Assembly (NCBI GenBank): GCA_038503035.1
Contig: JAVSML010024591.1
Span: forward strand, 1-64,000
Reading direction: 5' to 3'
Source of the DNA: Crocodylus rhombifer
Lineage: Eukaryota > Chordata > Crocodylia > Crocodylidae
DNA length: 64,000 nucleotides
Position 1 is the first letter of the stretch. Each line of letters begins with the position of its first letter. The translations under genes and the position numbers were made by a program. The notes under the pieces are model-generated. The model did no database searches and was not told where the DNA came from. It saw only the letters and a program-made list of their open reading frames with translations. This document shows, piece by piece, positions 46,118 through 56,997 of this stretch.

Positions 46118-47515
46118 CACAAGGGGATGGATGGGAATGCACCAGGAAGGGAAATGAAAGAAGGAACAGAGAATATAACTGCAGTCTGACCTCTTAGGAT
46201 CATCTCTGACTAATTTTAATAGCCACTGCTCTAAGTTGCTCCCTGTTGGTTATCCAAATGGTGTGAGGCCTATTTAGTGAAAGCTGACTATAAATTGTTT
46301 TTACAGTGAGCACTTTTAAGATGAGACTGATTCTACAATGCAGATACTCTCTTTGGAGGAGGTGCAGGGGTGGAAACAGGATGCCAGTCACTCACTGACT
46401 TGACATTAAACAGAGGTACTCAAATCAATTGGTGAGAAGCTAATTACCGTGGGAGGTAACCAAAATAGTGGGAATCAGGTTTATTAATAAAGGAAGAATT
46501 TCTTGTTCTGCAAGCGCTCATAAAAACGGAAAGTTGAGTCCAATAGAGGAGATACCCTGTGGGTAGATGCTCTCACTATTATTTCAGTCACTTATTACAG
46601 CTATGTAGGTCTAATAGAACTTTCAAACATATAGCTACTGGCTATAATTTGCTACCTATGGAGCGCACATGTGGTGACAATATATATGTGTACATGGGAG
46701 GTCTTCTACACCTATAAAAGCAGCTCTTCCAGCAAAGTTTTCAGCTCTCAGGGAGGAGGACGCTGCACACATCTAGTGTTTCTACCCGTAAGGAACAGCT
46801 TTAAACTCCAATCAAGGCTCCATAGGCTGTAAGGGAAAACTTAGCAGCTCCTGTACTGTATGACCTAGGGACACGAATCAATGAATCTACAATGGTAAAA
46901 TAAGAAACAAGACTGTAAATGAAGAGCAGAAACTGTATTATTGGAGAACATCACTCCTTAAATGAACGTTCAACTAAGCGTGTGGCTTCTGAAAACTGTA
47001 ATATGGGAGTCAAATTTGGCCAGTGCACTGTAAGGTGTAAAAGTAGCTGGTCATGTAGTTAAAAAAGAAATACTGTTACAGTAAACAAATAGTTTGGGGG
47101 TGTCTAGTAAGACATAGAAATAAAACAGGGTGATGGTGTTCAGTCAGTATACTTAACAGAAATCATCATCAACTTCAGGAGCTCATGGTATGCAATGTTC
47201 AGACTTAAAATCTAACAGAACAAATTAACTGTTTTAAGATACGCAAAGTCAATAGAATAAACCCTGAGAAGGATCTGGTTCACTCTTGCAGCTGGAGATT
47301 TGGAAATATTTTTAATTAGAAATCGATATAGTTAAGCAATATCTCTTGAATCTGTTTGTCCTACTAAAAACAGTAAGCATTTTCTTTTGATTTAGCTCTT
47401 TCAGAGGCACTATTTTCCTCTCTCAGTTCATTCTTAGTACTTTTTTGAGCTGAAAAACGGAATGACAGTAATGGGATAAAAGTCCAGATACAACAGGAAT
47501 ATTTTAGTGCAAAAA
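46118..47515. other. Intergenic sequence downstream of ADGB
   Basis: No exon or clear repeat was identified. Confidence 0.45.
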
Positions 47516-47521
47516 TTTATT
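47516..47521 (-). promoter_or_regulatory. ADGB: Polyadenylation signal AATAAA of ADGB
   Basis: The plus strand reads TTTATT, giving AATAAA on the minus strand 240 nt past the ADGB stop codon. It is the first canonical signal after the stop, with T-rich and GT-containing sequence following. The transcript would end near 47490-47505. Confidence 0.65.
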
Positions 47522-47760
47522 GCAGTAAAACACAGACTATATTGATAGTATTTATAATACCCAAACCATAAAATATCTCATGTTAAAAAGATAAAAAAAT
47601 ATGAGAAGGATTTGTAATAACACTTGAATGAGAGAGACAGCTTATTATATGGGTAATACACTTTGCCTTATAAAAACGCTGAATACTTTTTTCATCATTA
47701 AAAATGGATTATCCTTCCTCAACAGTGAAGAAGCCAATATGGTCAACACCTCAGGCAAAG

Positions 47761-47952
47761 TTACTTTTTTTTCCCTGCACTTCTTCCTTGCTTTTTTTTC
47801 TGTGCATCTGGGCTTTTCTTCTCTTGCTCTGTTCGAGGGGCTGTTTCTTCAGTAGCCAGGGCTTCTTGTTTTTTGAGCTCAGCTTCTAGTAACTTACTTC
47901 TGTATGCTTCCCGAGCACTGAGAACCCTGCCTCGTGCTTCATCTAAGGATTC
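47761..47952 (-). CDS. ADGB: Androglobin terminal exon with stop codon
   Basis: This coding segment of 192 nt encodes 63 residues plus TAA. It starts ESLDEARGRVLSAREAYR, continues as a charged helix (SKLLEAELKKQEALATEE) and ends in a lysine-rich tail (KKSPDAQKKKQGRSAGKKK). The acceptor is ggatag|GAATCC on the minus strand. The KKSP...QKKK...GKKK ending is typical of androglobin as I remember it. The basic tail comes from several A-rich runs, so a single sequencing indel there would alter the end. The stop is followed by about 240 nt of 3'UTR and a canonical polyadenylation signal. Confidence 0.87.
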   Translation of the reverse strand, partial: ESLDEARGRVLSAREAYRSKLLEAELKKQEALATEETAPRTEQEKKSPDAQKKKQGRSAGKKK

Positions 47953-48446
47953 CTATCCAAAAACAAATGAATGTTCATATGTACAATGAATTCACATACC
48001 CTTCTAAGTATACCCATACTTCTGTTATTTTCCAAATGTCTTATGGTTTTATAGGCATGAGTAGAAGATCTCTCTTTTTGTCTGCTCATCACTCATTCAT
48101 TTCTCACAGTCCTTTCTTAGGGACAAAACTGATTGTTGGTCCCAGCTCGAGGACTGGTGGAGACCCCAGTAGAGTCAACTTGCTGGTGCAGGGGGAGCCC
48201 CAGATCTTGATTACTTCTTATGTTCCAGCAAGTTGAAAGGGTGTGATTTGAATTTGATTTCCAATCCCCAAATTTGTGCCTCCTGCAATGTAGGTGTGGC
48301 AGGGCAGGAGGCACAACAATTTTTGGGGCTGAGGATCAGATTCCATGGAGCCTTTAAATGAACGTGTGCTAGGGGCCTGAGAAATCTAAAAACTCTGTGA
48401 ATAGCACACATCTTGGTAGAAACAGAATTCTGCTCTTAATGCTGGG

Positions 48447-48530
48447 CGTAGGATCAAGCACTGGACTAGTTGGGCTCCTGGTCCAATCCTATTTCTGTCA
48501 CTGATATGCTCTATGATTTAAGATAGTTAG
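48447..48530 (+). repeat. MIR-like SINE head fragment in the last ADGB intron
   Basis: GGATCAAGCACTGGACTAGT, CTGGTCCAATCCTATTTCTG, then TCACTGATATGCTCTATGA follows the order of a MIR-like SINE (tRNA-related head plus core). Confidence 0.45.
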
Positions 48531-49726
48531 GATAAAAATTTCAAAAGTACTTTGCAGTACAAGTGGAGTTCTCAAACATGACTGAACAGCCTCAGTTGTA
48601 AGGAATTGTGATGAGAAAGCTTTCCCCTCAGCCTCTCCATGTTCAGATACTGCATCTGTACACTGAGTCATTATACTTGATCACCTTTGTAGAATCTCCA
48701 AGACCCATGAAATAAAATGTTACATGAGCGTGACTAGAGAGGCCAAGATACTGAGAAGTAACTAAATGCATTTGAATTCTAAACAAGACATCAGAAAGGG
48801 GCCTGGTTTTTAGAAAGTGCAGAGCAGACCTTTAAAGACCAGGCCACTTAGGGTTGAATTGGAAACCTAAACATTTAGACACACAAAATCCTTACTGATA
48901 TTTTGAAAATCTTGACATGTATCATGGAACCAGACCTACAAGTTCCCCTTCACTCTTAACAGAGAGACCACTGCCAGTCAGTCAGTGTGTCTGAAGGAGA
49001 AATTTAAAATGACTGCAACAAATCAGTTGCTCAGACATTTTCACTGGAGTTGGCTATCAAAAGTCCTGTTCTTACTGTCTCCTAAAGATTAAGCTGATTT
49101 TGTATTTTTACCAGTTTCATTTCTTAAATCAATTACATTCATCTTAACTTTGACGTTTATCACTTATGCTGTCCCACCCGCTGAGTGTATTATTTGTAGC
49201 CGGGTTCCATCCAAGTAAAATAATCCCAGTAGTGTGTTGGTTTGGCCTTGTGCAGATTGCAGAAAATCTGCAGAACACTAATATTGTGTTCTTCAGCCTC
49301 TTTTCTGAAAATATGAGCAGTGATTGTCCCTTGTCACAAATTATCTAGGTTTTTTTTATTATCAAAACATATACTTACTTAAAATACTGTATAGTTCTTC
49401 AAAAATTGGGAGATGATTTATTTAATATTTGTCTAAGCACTCACCTTTCTTTTACTTCGATTAATTTCCAAAGTGATTTATTTCACTTCATTTATTTCCA
49501 AGTAATGCCATTTGAAAGTGATAGCTCAAAAGATACACCAAGTGTCATTCATACAATATGGTGCAACAATATTTTTCCAGAATCTTTAAGTTAAACCATA
49601 GACTAGTGAAAGTCCAAGCTCATTAACTGCCTTTCTAATGAAGTCCTGACTATACAACTCAAAAGAATGGGGGGAGGGTATCTAGATTGGAAATCACAGT
49701 AAATATTACTGAAAATGGGAACTTAC

Positions 49727-49910
49727 TTGTAAATGTTCATACATTTCAAGCATACTTTGTTTCAATAAACTGCGAGCCTTTTGATCTTCTTCTCTCTGTT
49801 GCAAAACCTGTTCTCGAAGTTCCCTAAAATGATTGATTTCTTCTGCTTTATGCATTTCCTGCTGCTGAATGATAAACTCGTTTCTTAGCACAGGCTCAGG
49901 CATTGTTTCT
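49727..49910 (-). CDS. ADGB: Androglobin C-terminal exon 4 of 5 (penultimate)
   Basis: This 184-nt exon (one base completing AGA, then 61 codons; phase 2 in, 0 out) encodes ETMPEPVLRNEF followed by a long glutamine/glutamate/arginine-rich helix (QQQEMHKAEEINHFRELR, then VLQQREEDQKARSLLKQ) ending in YEHLQ. The acceptor is cctacag|AGAAAC and the donor CAA|gtaagt, a near-perfect donor. The charge pattern and near absence of helix breakers indicate a coiled coil. An in-frame ATG occurs four codons in, but the upstream splice acceptor and phase match show this is an internal exon rather than a start. Confidence 0.86.
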
Positions 49911-50936
49911 CTGTAGGAAATACAAAGAATATTTGTCTCACTTCAGAAGCAGTATAGCTCTTAGGTGATAAAACACCTACATCCAATATATTTAACTTGT
50001 ACATCCACACTATTATCCTAAGTATAATTAAGGAGGTAACTTTTGTTCTATGCCCTTTTTAGAAATTACCGTGATTTGGGGAGGGCAAAACATTTTAAAC
50101 CAGTATTTTTCAGGTTTGAGTCCCTGTTTTACATTTTTTGTTAATTGTGTTTATTCCCAAATTTTATTTGGGTGAGCATCACAAAAGTAGGAAAACGTCT
50201 AGTTTTTTTTTAAGTTCAAACTTCGTAGTCCTCAAGGGAGAGTTAATTTGTCTTGATAAGTTTGAAAAAATATATTGAGCAATGAACACACTATACAGAA
50301 CTGAAGACAGCACATAATCCTAGCAAAAAGAAAGCATTTGAGAAGAGTGTGTGACATTTTCTGCTGTCTTCATTTAATTAATTTAATTATGACAGTTTCC
50401 TCTTCAATTAAAGATCATATTCAAGAAAGCATCCAGCATGTGTTTAAAACCTTTGGAAGTCAATTATGTTCTTAGATACTGTCCTGAATAGGAATGAACT
50501 TATACACTTGCTTCGCTGCTTTCTTGTACTGAGGCCTATGTGCAGTATATCAGCTAAACAAATAACTAGACAGCACATTAAGCCACTCCATAAAGCATTT
50601 GTTTATTACGATGATAGATCTGGTTATTAAATTTATCATTAAACATACATGTTTGCTAACTATACTGCCTGAATGTTGTATTGCACAGACCTACTGCAAA
50701 TTAACTAACCATGTTTATTCTTAATATTATGAACTATATTGAAATATACTATCACCCCCCAAAATTCTTGCTTCTCACACTGTGCGCTAATGAAATTCTT
50801 CTGTTGTTTGTTGAACTGAGAACAGTAATTGCAACAACATGTAGAAAGGAGCAGATTTTGTAACAGAGAAAAGTCAAGGAGTTTATGGAGAAGGGCTAAA
50901 TTTTGCCATCACATATACTAAGCATGGGATAACTAC

Positions 50937-51503
50937 TAGGGCTGTGCGAAGCTTTGGGTGCTGATTCAATTTGGAGGAGATTCGGCCAGATTCGCTGGCC
51001 AAATCTCCAAATCCAAATCAAATCAGGGGACCAATAAAAATGTCCGAATTGATTTGAAGCACTCTGAATCTTTGGAAAAGATTTGGAGAGCTTTGACGAT
51101 TTGGGCAGTGCCAACTGGCTGCACCAGAGACCTAGAGCCGGAGCTGGGGTGGGCAGGGCAGCTATGGGGGGGCTGGGACAGCCGGGGGGGTGGGGCTCAG
51201 GGGGCTCGTGACACAGCCCACCACACAGCATGGGGCAGTGGAAGGCAGCAGGGATCGCCCCCCACAGGGCAGCACCTGGTGAGTCAGGGCTTTTTTTTTC
51301 AAAGTGCTGGGAGCTGGGGCAAGGTGGGGCAGCCATTGATGGGCTGAGAGAGGAGGCATGGGATGGGCCTGGGTGATTCAGAGATTCAGAGATTTGGCAC
51401 CAGCTGAATCAATTCAGGACAGTGATTCGAATCACTGAATCGAATCACTGTTCCCCAAATCGGCCGAATCTGAAGTGAATATTAGCCACTTTCTACAGGC
51501 TTA
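50937..51503. mobile_element. hAT-type element 'TAGGGCTGTGCGAAG' with perfect 8-bp duplication
   Basis: Left end TAGGGCTGTGCGAAGC, inverted right end TAAGCCTGTAGAAAG. ATAACTAC flanks both sides exactly (50929-50936 and 51504-51511). The subterminal regions are rich in GAATC/GATTT motifs (ATTCGGCCAGATTCG and similar), and the centre (51120-51360) is GC-rich. It is the same family as 54233-55041. It sits in the ADGB intron between 49910 and 52876. Confidence 0.85.
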
Positions 51504-51559
51504 ATAACTACTGACTTCAGTAGAGTTACTTTGGCTTTACAGCATGAAAATGACATCTG

Positions 51560-52495
51560 AGGCTAGGTACAGACATTTGGAGAGGTCAGGAGGAGGCTAG
51601 ACTGCACTAAAAATAGCCACCCGATATAACTTAGTTCACTCAGGTGTGGACCTCACACTTAGACTGACCTAACTAGGGATCTAAGTGTGAACTGTACAGA
51701 AGTTCAGAAAATTTAGATCAATCTAAAAATGACCAATCTGAACTAAGTTAACTCTACCGCAGATGCAGTTTAACTTAGATCAAGCCCAGCAAGACCAAAC
51801 TAATTAAACTTCTGTATAATTCCCAAAATAGCCCTGGGGCTGAGAAAGCCCAGCTGCTGGCCCCAGCCCTAGGGCTGCGCTTTTCCTACCTGCTCCCCTG
51901 GCACTGGGCTATTTTTAGTTCCCCAGCCCCCTCCTTCAGATGGACAACCTTTATCTGCAGTCCAGCCAGCCCCTGCAAGCCTGCCAAACCCCCACCCCAC
52001 AAGCTTTTCCTGGTGCTGGAAGCTGATTGAAGTAATTTGGGTGGGGGGAGGGGCAGGCAGAAATGGGGGGGTAGGTTTGTGGGCAGGAGCTATCCATCTA
52101 GGGGTGGGGGACCAGGTGCTAAAAATAGCCCCTGGCCCTGAAGGAGGGAGATAGAGAATCCCCCCACCCCCCAAGGCACACTGCAGATCCCACTAGTACC
52201 CCCTGATCTCACCACACCCTGCTGGACCCCACCAACCCACCCCCCATGGACCTCACTAGCTACCCCCCCCCCCACTTCAAGCCCCTTGTAGACTCTGCTT
52301 CTCCTCCTGATTCCACCAAGCCCTCCCAGTTCCCAGCAACCCTCATCTGTGGACTCCACTAGCCTTCCCAATCCCCTCAAGCTTCCCTGCTAGCTGTCCC
52401 ATCCTGATTCACTTTAGATTAAGTGGCCATTTTTAACTCAATCTAACCTCCCTGTCTAGGAAGCTTCCACTCCTCCAAACTCCTGCCTGTGATGG
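51560..52495. mobile_element. Probable TIR element in an ADGB intron
   Basis: The left part (TTTGGAGAGGTCAGGAGGAG, then CTAAAAATAGCCACC) and the inverted right part (TTTGGAGGAGTGGAAG, then GTTAAAAATGGCCACTTAA) match in order. The core is C-rich. Exact ends and duplication were not determined. An 11-C run lies at 52263-52273. Confidence 0.5.
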
Positions 52496-52875
52496 CATAT
52501 GCATCGAAGGTCTGGGTGACCTGTCATGCATACACCATGATCTGGAAGGATCAACGGTTGCCAAAGAGTCTCTTATGGTGCAACTTCCCCATAGCTTCCC
52601 TGAATGTCTGTATGTACCCTGAATGTGTCACAGCTTCTACAACTACTGTGGAAGGTACACTATGCTACAGAGTTATGGTTTGGGCAAAGTAAGTTAAAGA
52701 ATAGTGACTAATGTCATACGTATTGATACAAAATACTGTAGTATTTACCGTTCACACTTGAGAATGAGTTACAGTTGTGGAAACAATATAAGACATCTCT
52801 GAAGTTTCATATTATAATTTTAACCACAATATTGCATTAACGTTGCTTTTGTAGGTTACACTTACTGCAATTTAC

Positions 52876-52984
52876 CTGAAATAGGGGGTAAGGTCTATAG
52901 GTTCCCATTCTTTTTGCTGAACTTGTGAGACTGGATCAGCAGCTGCTGGTGATGATTTTTTTTCAGGCACAGGAGAAACTGCAT
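52876..52984 (-). CDS. ADGB: Androglobin C-terminal exon 3 of 5 (third from last)
   Basis: This 109-nt exon (phase 1 in, phase 2 out) encodes a Pro/Ser/Ala-rich linker, DAVSPVPEKKSSPAAADP, and then QKEWEPIDLTPYFR. The acceptor is ttttag|ATGCAG and the donor TTTCAG|gtaaat on the minus strand. The DLTPYFR segment corresponds to a short DLSxY(V/I)R-type motif that I recall just before the terminal coiled coil of androglobin. No domain is evident in the rest, and the sequence suggests a flexible tether. Flanking introns contain an old CR1 tail (53800-54085) and two related hAT-like elements (50937-51503 and 54233-55041). Confidence 0.8.
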
Positions 52985-53799
52985 CTAAAATAGAAACTTA
53001 TCTGGTTATTTTTTTGGCAGGAGAGTATTCTTTCCTGTCCTTATAATATTGTTTCCTTCTCTTATTAAAGTTTGAGCAGAAGAACAATTGAGATTTAACT
53101 ACTATTTCTAATAGTATCATTATAGACTCACAGAAATTGGAAAGTATCGTACATGTATCCATTTGAGGCATAAATGTAGGAAAACCTACCTTATTCAGGA
53201 AGGATAATGAGTATAGACATTTTAACAATTTATTATTTATCCCTAAAATTGCTGAACACATTGCTTTTTACAGTGAGTCAGTGCGCTCTTCAAACATCAC
53301 TCAATTAAATTGTGGATGAATAATTTTTGCTATGGCTAAAAAAAGACACCTCTGGGAAGAGATTAAGTTAGGAAAATACCAGCCTCAAAGGGAAAAGTGT
53401 CCACTAATACTGAGAGGTTATGACAGAAACAATTTTTCAAATCTTTACTATATTGGTAAGGTTGAAAGAATGTCATAATACTGTAATTAGTGAAGGCTCC
53501 AAAGCAAAAATCTAAGGATAAAATAAATGTGGAATATAGTGAAGAAGAGGAGTCAAGACCAGTCAGATTTCAGTTTTACAGTTGATCCTTCTTGCACAGT
53601 CCTGCAGCTCATTCCTAAGTCTGAGCACCCCCCAACACAAGGGCTATTAAGATCTCAATTTGACCCCTCTCTAAATTGGTAAATAATGGTATTTTGTGGT
53701 AAATTTAATGACAGTTTCAAGACATAAGATATAAGCATAGTTTTATAGAAACAATATCATTATCTGATTTATTACAGCAAGGAATGAGAAGATATTTAC

Positions 53800-54085
53800 A
53801 ATCATAGAAAAATAGGTCTGGAAGAGATCGCAAGAAGTCATTCAGTTCAACCCCTTGTTCAAGTCAGAATCATCCTTGCCTAAACCATCCAATTCAAGTG
53901 TTTGTCTAACACTTCCAGAGAGAGAGAGACTTCCATGTTTCTGGGCAATCTGTTCCAGTGCTTACCCAGCTTTATGATCAGAAAGTTCTTCTTAATACTA
54001 ATCTGAATTTCTGTTATTACAATTTAAGATGGTAATTTCTTGTCCTGTCCCTTTGAGCACAGAGATTAAACTGTGAGTTAAAGAG
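53800..54085 (-). mobile_element. Old CR1 3' end in an ADGB intron
   Basis: Reading the minus strand, the segment ends TTGAACTGAATGACTTCTTG, then CTCTTCCAGACCTATTTTTC and TATGAT, as in old CR1 tails, preceded by the diverged C-terminal coding region (ACTGGAACAGATTGCCCAG). Confidence 0.8.
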
Positions 54086-54232
54086 TGCTCTGATGATTCT
54101 GGGAACTAGGAGATGCAGTTTCAGTTCTCTTGTGGGTGAGCTCTGCTACTCCCTGGGGAAATTCCTGAGCTATTGTACTGAAAGGTGGAAGTTCCCTCTT
54201 CTTTCTCCCCTCCCCTTGTTAGTCATGTTTAT

Positions 54233-55041
54233 TAGGGCTGTGTGAAGCTTCAGTCCCTGATTCGATTCAGCAGAGGTTTGGCAGCTGAATCTCCAAATCA
54301 AAATTGAATCAGGAGACCCTTTAATCTCTCCGAATAGAATTGGACCCTCTGAATTGATTTGGAAAGATTTGGAAAGATTCAATGATTCAGACACAGACAC
54401 AGCTTTAAATGTTTTCTCTACATATCTCAAGGTACCAGGTAGCTTGTCAATGCTGAGATGCTGGGGCAGATGGAGCATCCCACATGAGTATAGGGGGCTC
54501 CCTAGCGTGCTCAACAACAGACCCAGAAGTGGACCGAAGGACTTCTGGTCCACTTGTGAGTCTGCCAGGGAGCACGCTGGGCACTCCCCTCTCCTGCTTG
54601 ACAACTGGAGCCTCCTGGGTCAGGGCACCCAGGGTCTCCCTGAGGCTGATTGCCAAGCCAGGGGTGGGGGGAGGATGCGTGGGGCAGCCCCCCAGTGTGC
54701 TCGGCAGTGGACCCGGAATTGGACTGGAAGTACTTCCAGTCCACTTCAAGGTTCATCACCGAACACACAGGGTGCCCCCTGCCCTCCTCTGGGATGCTGC
54801 ATCCACCCCATCACTGCAGCGTTCATGAGCCACACCTGGTACCTTGAGATATGTAGAAAAAACATTTAAAGCTGTGTCTATGGCTGAATCACTGATTCTC
54901 TGAATCAGCATTGCATCTTCAAGTTCAGATTAGGCCAAATCAAATCGGGGACAGTGATCTGAACGAACAAACTGAATCACTGTCCCTGATTTGGGCCAAA
55001 TCTGAATCCAAATCCAATATGGCCTGTTTTGTTCACCCCTA
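54233..55041. mobile_element. hAT-type element with long internal inverted repeat
   Basis: Left TAGGGCTGTGTGAAGC and inverted right TAGGGGTGAACAAAAC, with ATGTTTAT and GTGTTTAT as flanks (7/8). Subterminal sequence is GAATC-rich as in 50937-51503. Inside, 54384-54440 and 54834-54890 are inverted repeats of 57 bp with only about three mismatches; they enclose a GC-rich core in which a unit of about 190 bp is duplicated (54500-54600 against 54690-54790; GTGCTC...GACC...CCAGTCCAC or TGGTCCAC). Open frames of up to 171 codons are artefacts of this structure. Confidence 0.8.
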
Positions 55042-56888
55042 GTGTTTATTCTGTGACTGAAATATTGGTATTTACACTGTTACATGCATGCCTTAATGAT
55101 TTTATTCTCCCAGGGTTCCTACAGAACCAGAGTGCAGCCTACTGAGCATACTCAGAGAGCAAGGGCAGGGAGAGCATAGCTATGTGGAATAAAAAGCTGC
55201 CACTGCATAATTCAAGATTGGAAGGTATATGTCCTACAACCTAAACTAAAAGGAAATAAGAACTCCCAAATGTTTCATCTTAATTTACAATGCAAGAAGT
55301 AGTTAGTGCAGTGGATGCATATAGAACAAGGGATATTGAAGTACATTTTCTGCTTTAAGTTCTGAAACACAGAATAAGAATTACTTAGGTGTTTGCAAAT
55401 GCACTTGTGCTAATGGTTCCAGGAATGGGACAATTCTCACGTGTTAGTCAAATTCAAGTTCCAGCCACATTACAGTTACCAAAAGTTATTACACTCAGTG
55501 GTAGTCTATGGTGTTGTGGTCTCAGTATTGTTAATTGCTAAGAATAATGCAGCTGAAAAGTGAGATAATAAAAAAGCCTTTCATCACAATTTCACCCACG
55601 TTGTAATTTCCATTGAGGATAAGCACTGGTAGGAAATGCAAACTGAACTACCCCTAGAAATATTCCCAGTTAAATAAATTTGGATGATATTTATGGATGC
55701 TTGTGCCACTGCCGTACATGCTGTCCTGTTCCTTGGCCTGAGAACTTCATCTTCCAGAACTGTCAATCTGGCACTTTTCATAAGCAGTAGATTAAAAAGG
55801 GAAAATGAACATCGAGTGATATGAATGTCCTAGAACCTTCGTGAATATTTCAGCTTCTGTATTAATTTTTCATTTCTACAGCTATGACCTCTAACATGAA
55901 CTTTGAATCAAGAAAGAAAGCACTTCTGCACCAAACACATAAAATGAACTTCTGAAGTGTTTATTAGTCATTTAAATCAATGTTAAGATTACAATTCCAG
56001 TGCAGGGTTCTCACAAACTTTCCTCAATCAAAAGCAAGTTTCAGATTGCCAGAAGCAAGTTATGTTTGAGAGCATAACATCAGAATGATTCAAATATTTA
56101 AAAATCAGTGAGGTTATCCACAGAGGCTTAATATCCCAGCCTACATTGATCAGAGCCATGTTCTCCAACTGATAAGCATTTAATAAGAAAGGCAGTTCAT
56201 AATAGTCACTGCTGCAGTATTTAATCTCCTTAGATCATGTACCTTCATTAAAGCCTAAGGCATACATGGGCTATACTGTGTTTACCTGAATACTCCACAG
56301 ACACCTTTTCCCAAAAAATTAGCCCCCCAAAACTGGGGTGTGTTTTTGAAGTGGAGAAGCTGATTTTCTGCCTAGAACAGAAGCACCCTAATTTGATTCT
56401 TGCTCACAAAAGCAGTGGCATTTTTATTCAGGGAGCTGTGGGAATCAATTGGCTTAATGGCTCCATGTTCTTCACTCCACAGATGTTAAAGATAGTCTCT
56501 CCTTTTAAATGTTCCTGATGTTTCAATAATCAAGTTCAAGCAATTTTGCTGCATTTTAGTTACTCCTGGTTTCTCTCCTCCTATTTCACAGCCTTACAGA
56601 CTGTTTTTAGCTCTTTTCAAAATCACAGATCCACCTGTAGAGAACATTCTTCAGCAGCAGCTACAGTTTCAGCTTCTGGTAAGTAGGAAAGGGATTCTGG
56701 AAAAACATTTTTCTGCATTCTGTGTTCCCCAAAACAAGGTGTTTGGCTTTCTTGGGGGCATGTGGGACACCTATTCTTAAGTGATTTATAGACTTTTCAT
56801 TTCTATGTAATATCTTCTCTAAATATATATATAACGGATACTCTTGCAGGGAAAGAGATCTTGTTTGTCAGAAAAGTTAAACCTGTAC
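55042..56888. other. Intron sequence of ADGB
   Basis: AT-rich. 56275-56350 carries one end of a TIR element like that at 44294. No extra coding exon is needed by phase, and none was seen. Confidence 0.5.
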
Positions 56889-56997
56889 CTTCTTCTCCTG
56901 GACCAGGAACAATGCTATTAATTTCAGCTTCAGCTGCAGGCTCTGCTGAGCTTTTCCGTGCATACTTATTAACAAACTGAATGCGCTCCTGAAAAGC
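56889..56997 (-). CDS. ADGB: Androglobin C-terminal exon 2 of 5 (fourth from last)
   Basis: This 109-nt exon (36 codons plus one base, phase 0 in, phase 1 out) encodes AFQERIQFVNKYARKSS followed by an alanine/glutamate-rich stretch ending PGPGEEG. The acceptor reads ctag|GCTTTTC and the donor GAAG|gtacag on the minus strand. The first half looks helical and continues the charged helix of the previous exon. The second half is low-complexity linker, probably disordered. From memory the mammalian protein has a considerably longer linker here; if that is right, this lineage has fewer or shorter exons at this point. The exon boundary is supported by phase agreement with the next exon at 52984. Confidence 0.82.

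Noticed and set aside
49706..49903. Reading the penultimate ADGB exon as a small standalone gene from its ATG
   Set aside because: The splice acceptor just upstream and phase agreement with the flanking exons show it is internal; the last residues of the open frame run into intron.
54354..54869. 171-codon plus-strand frame in an ADGB intron
   Set aside because: It spans the inverted repeats and duplicated unit of a transposon; the translation is an artefact.
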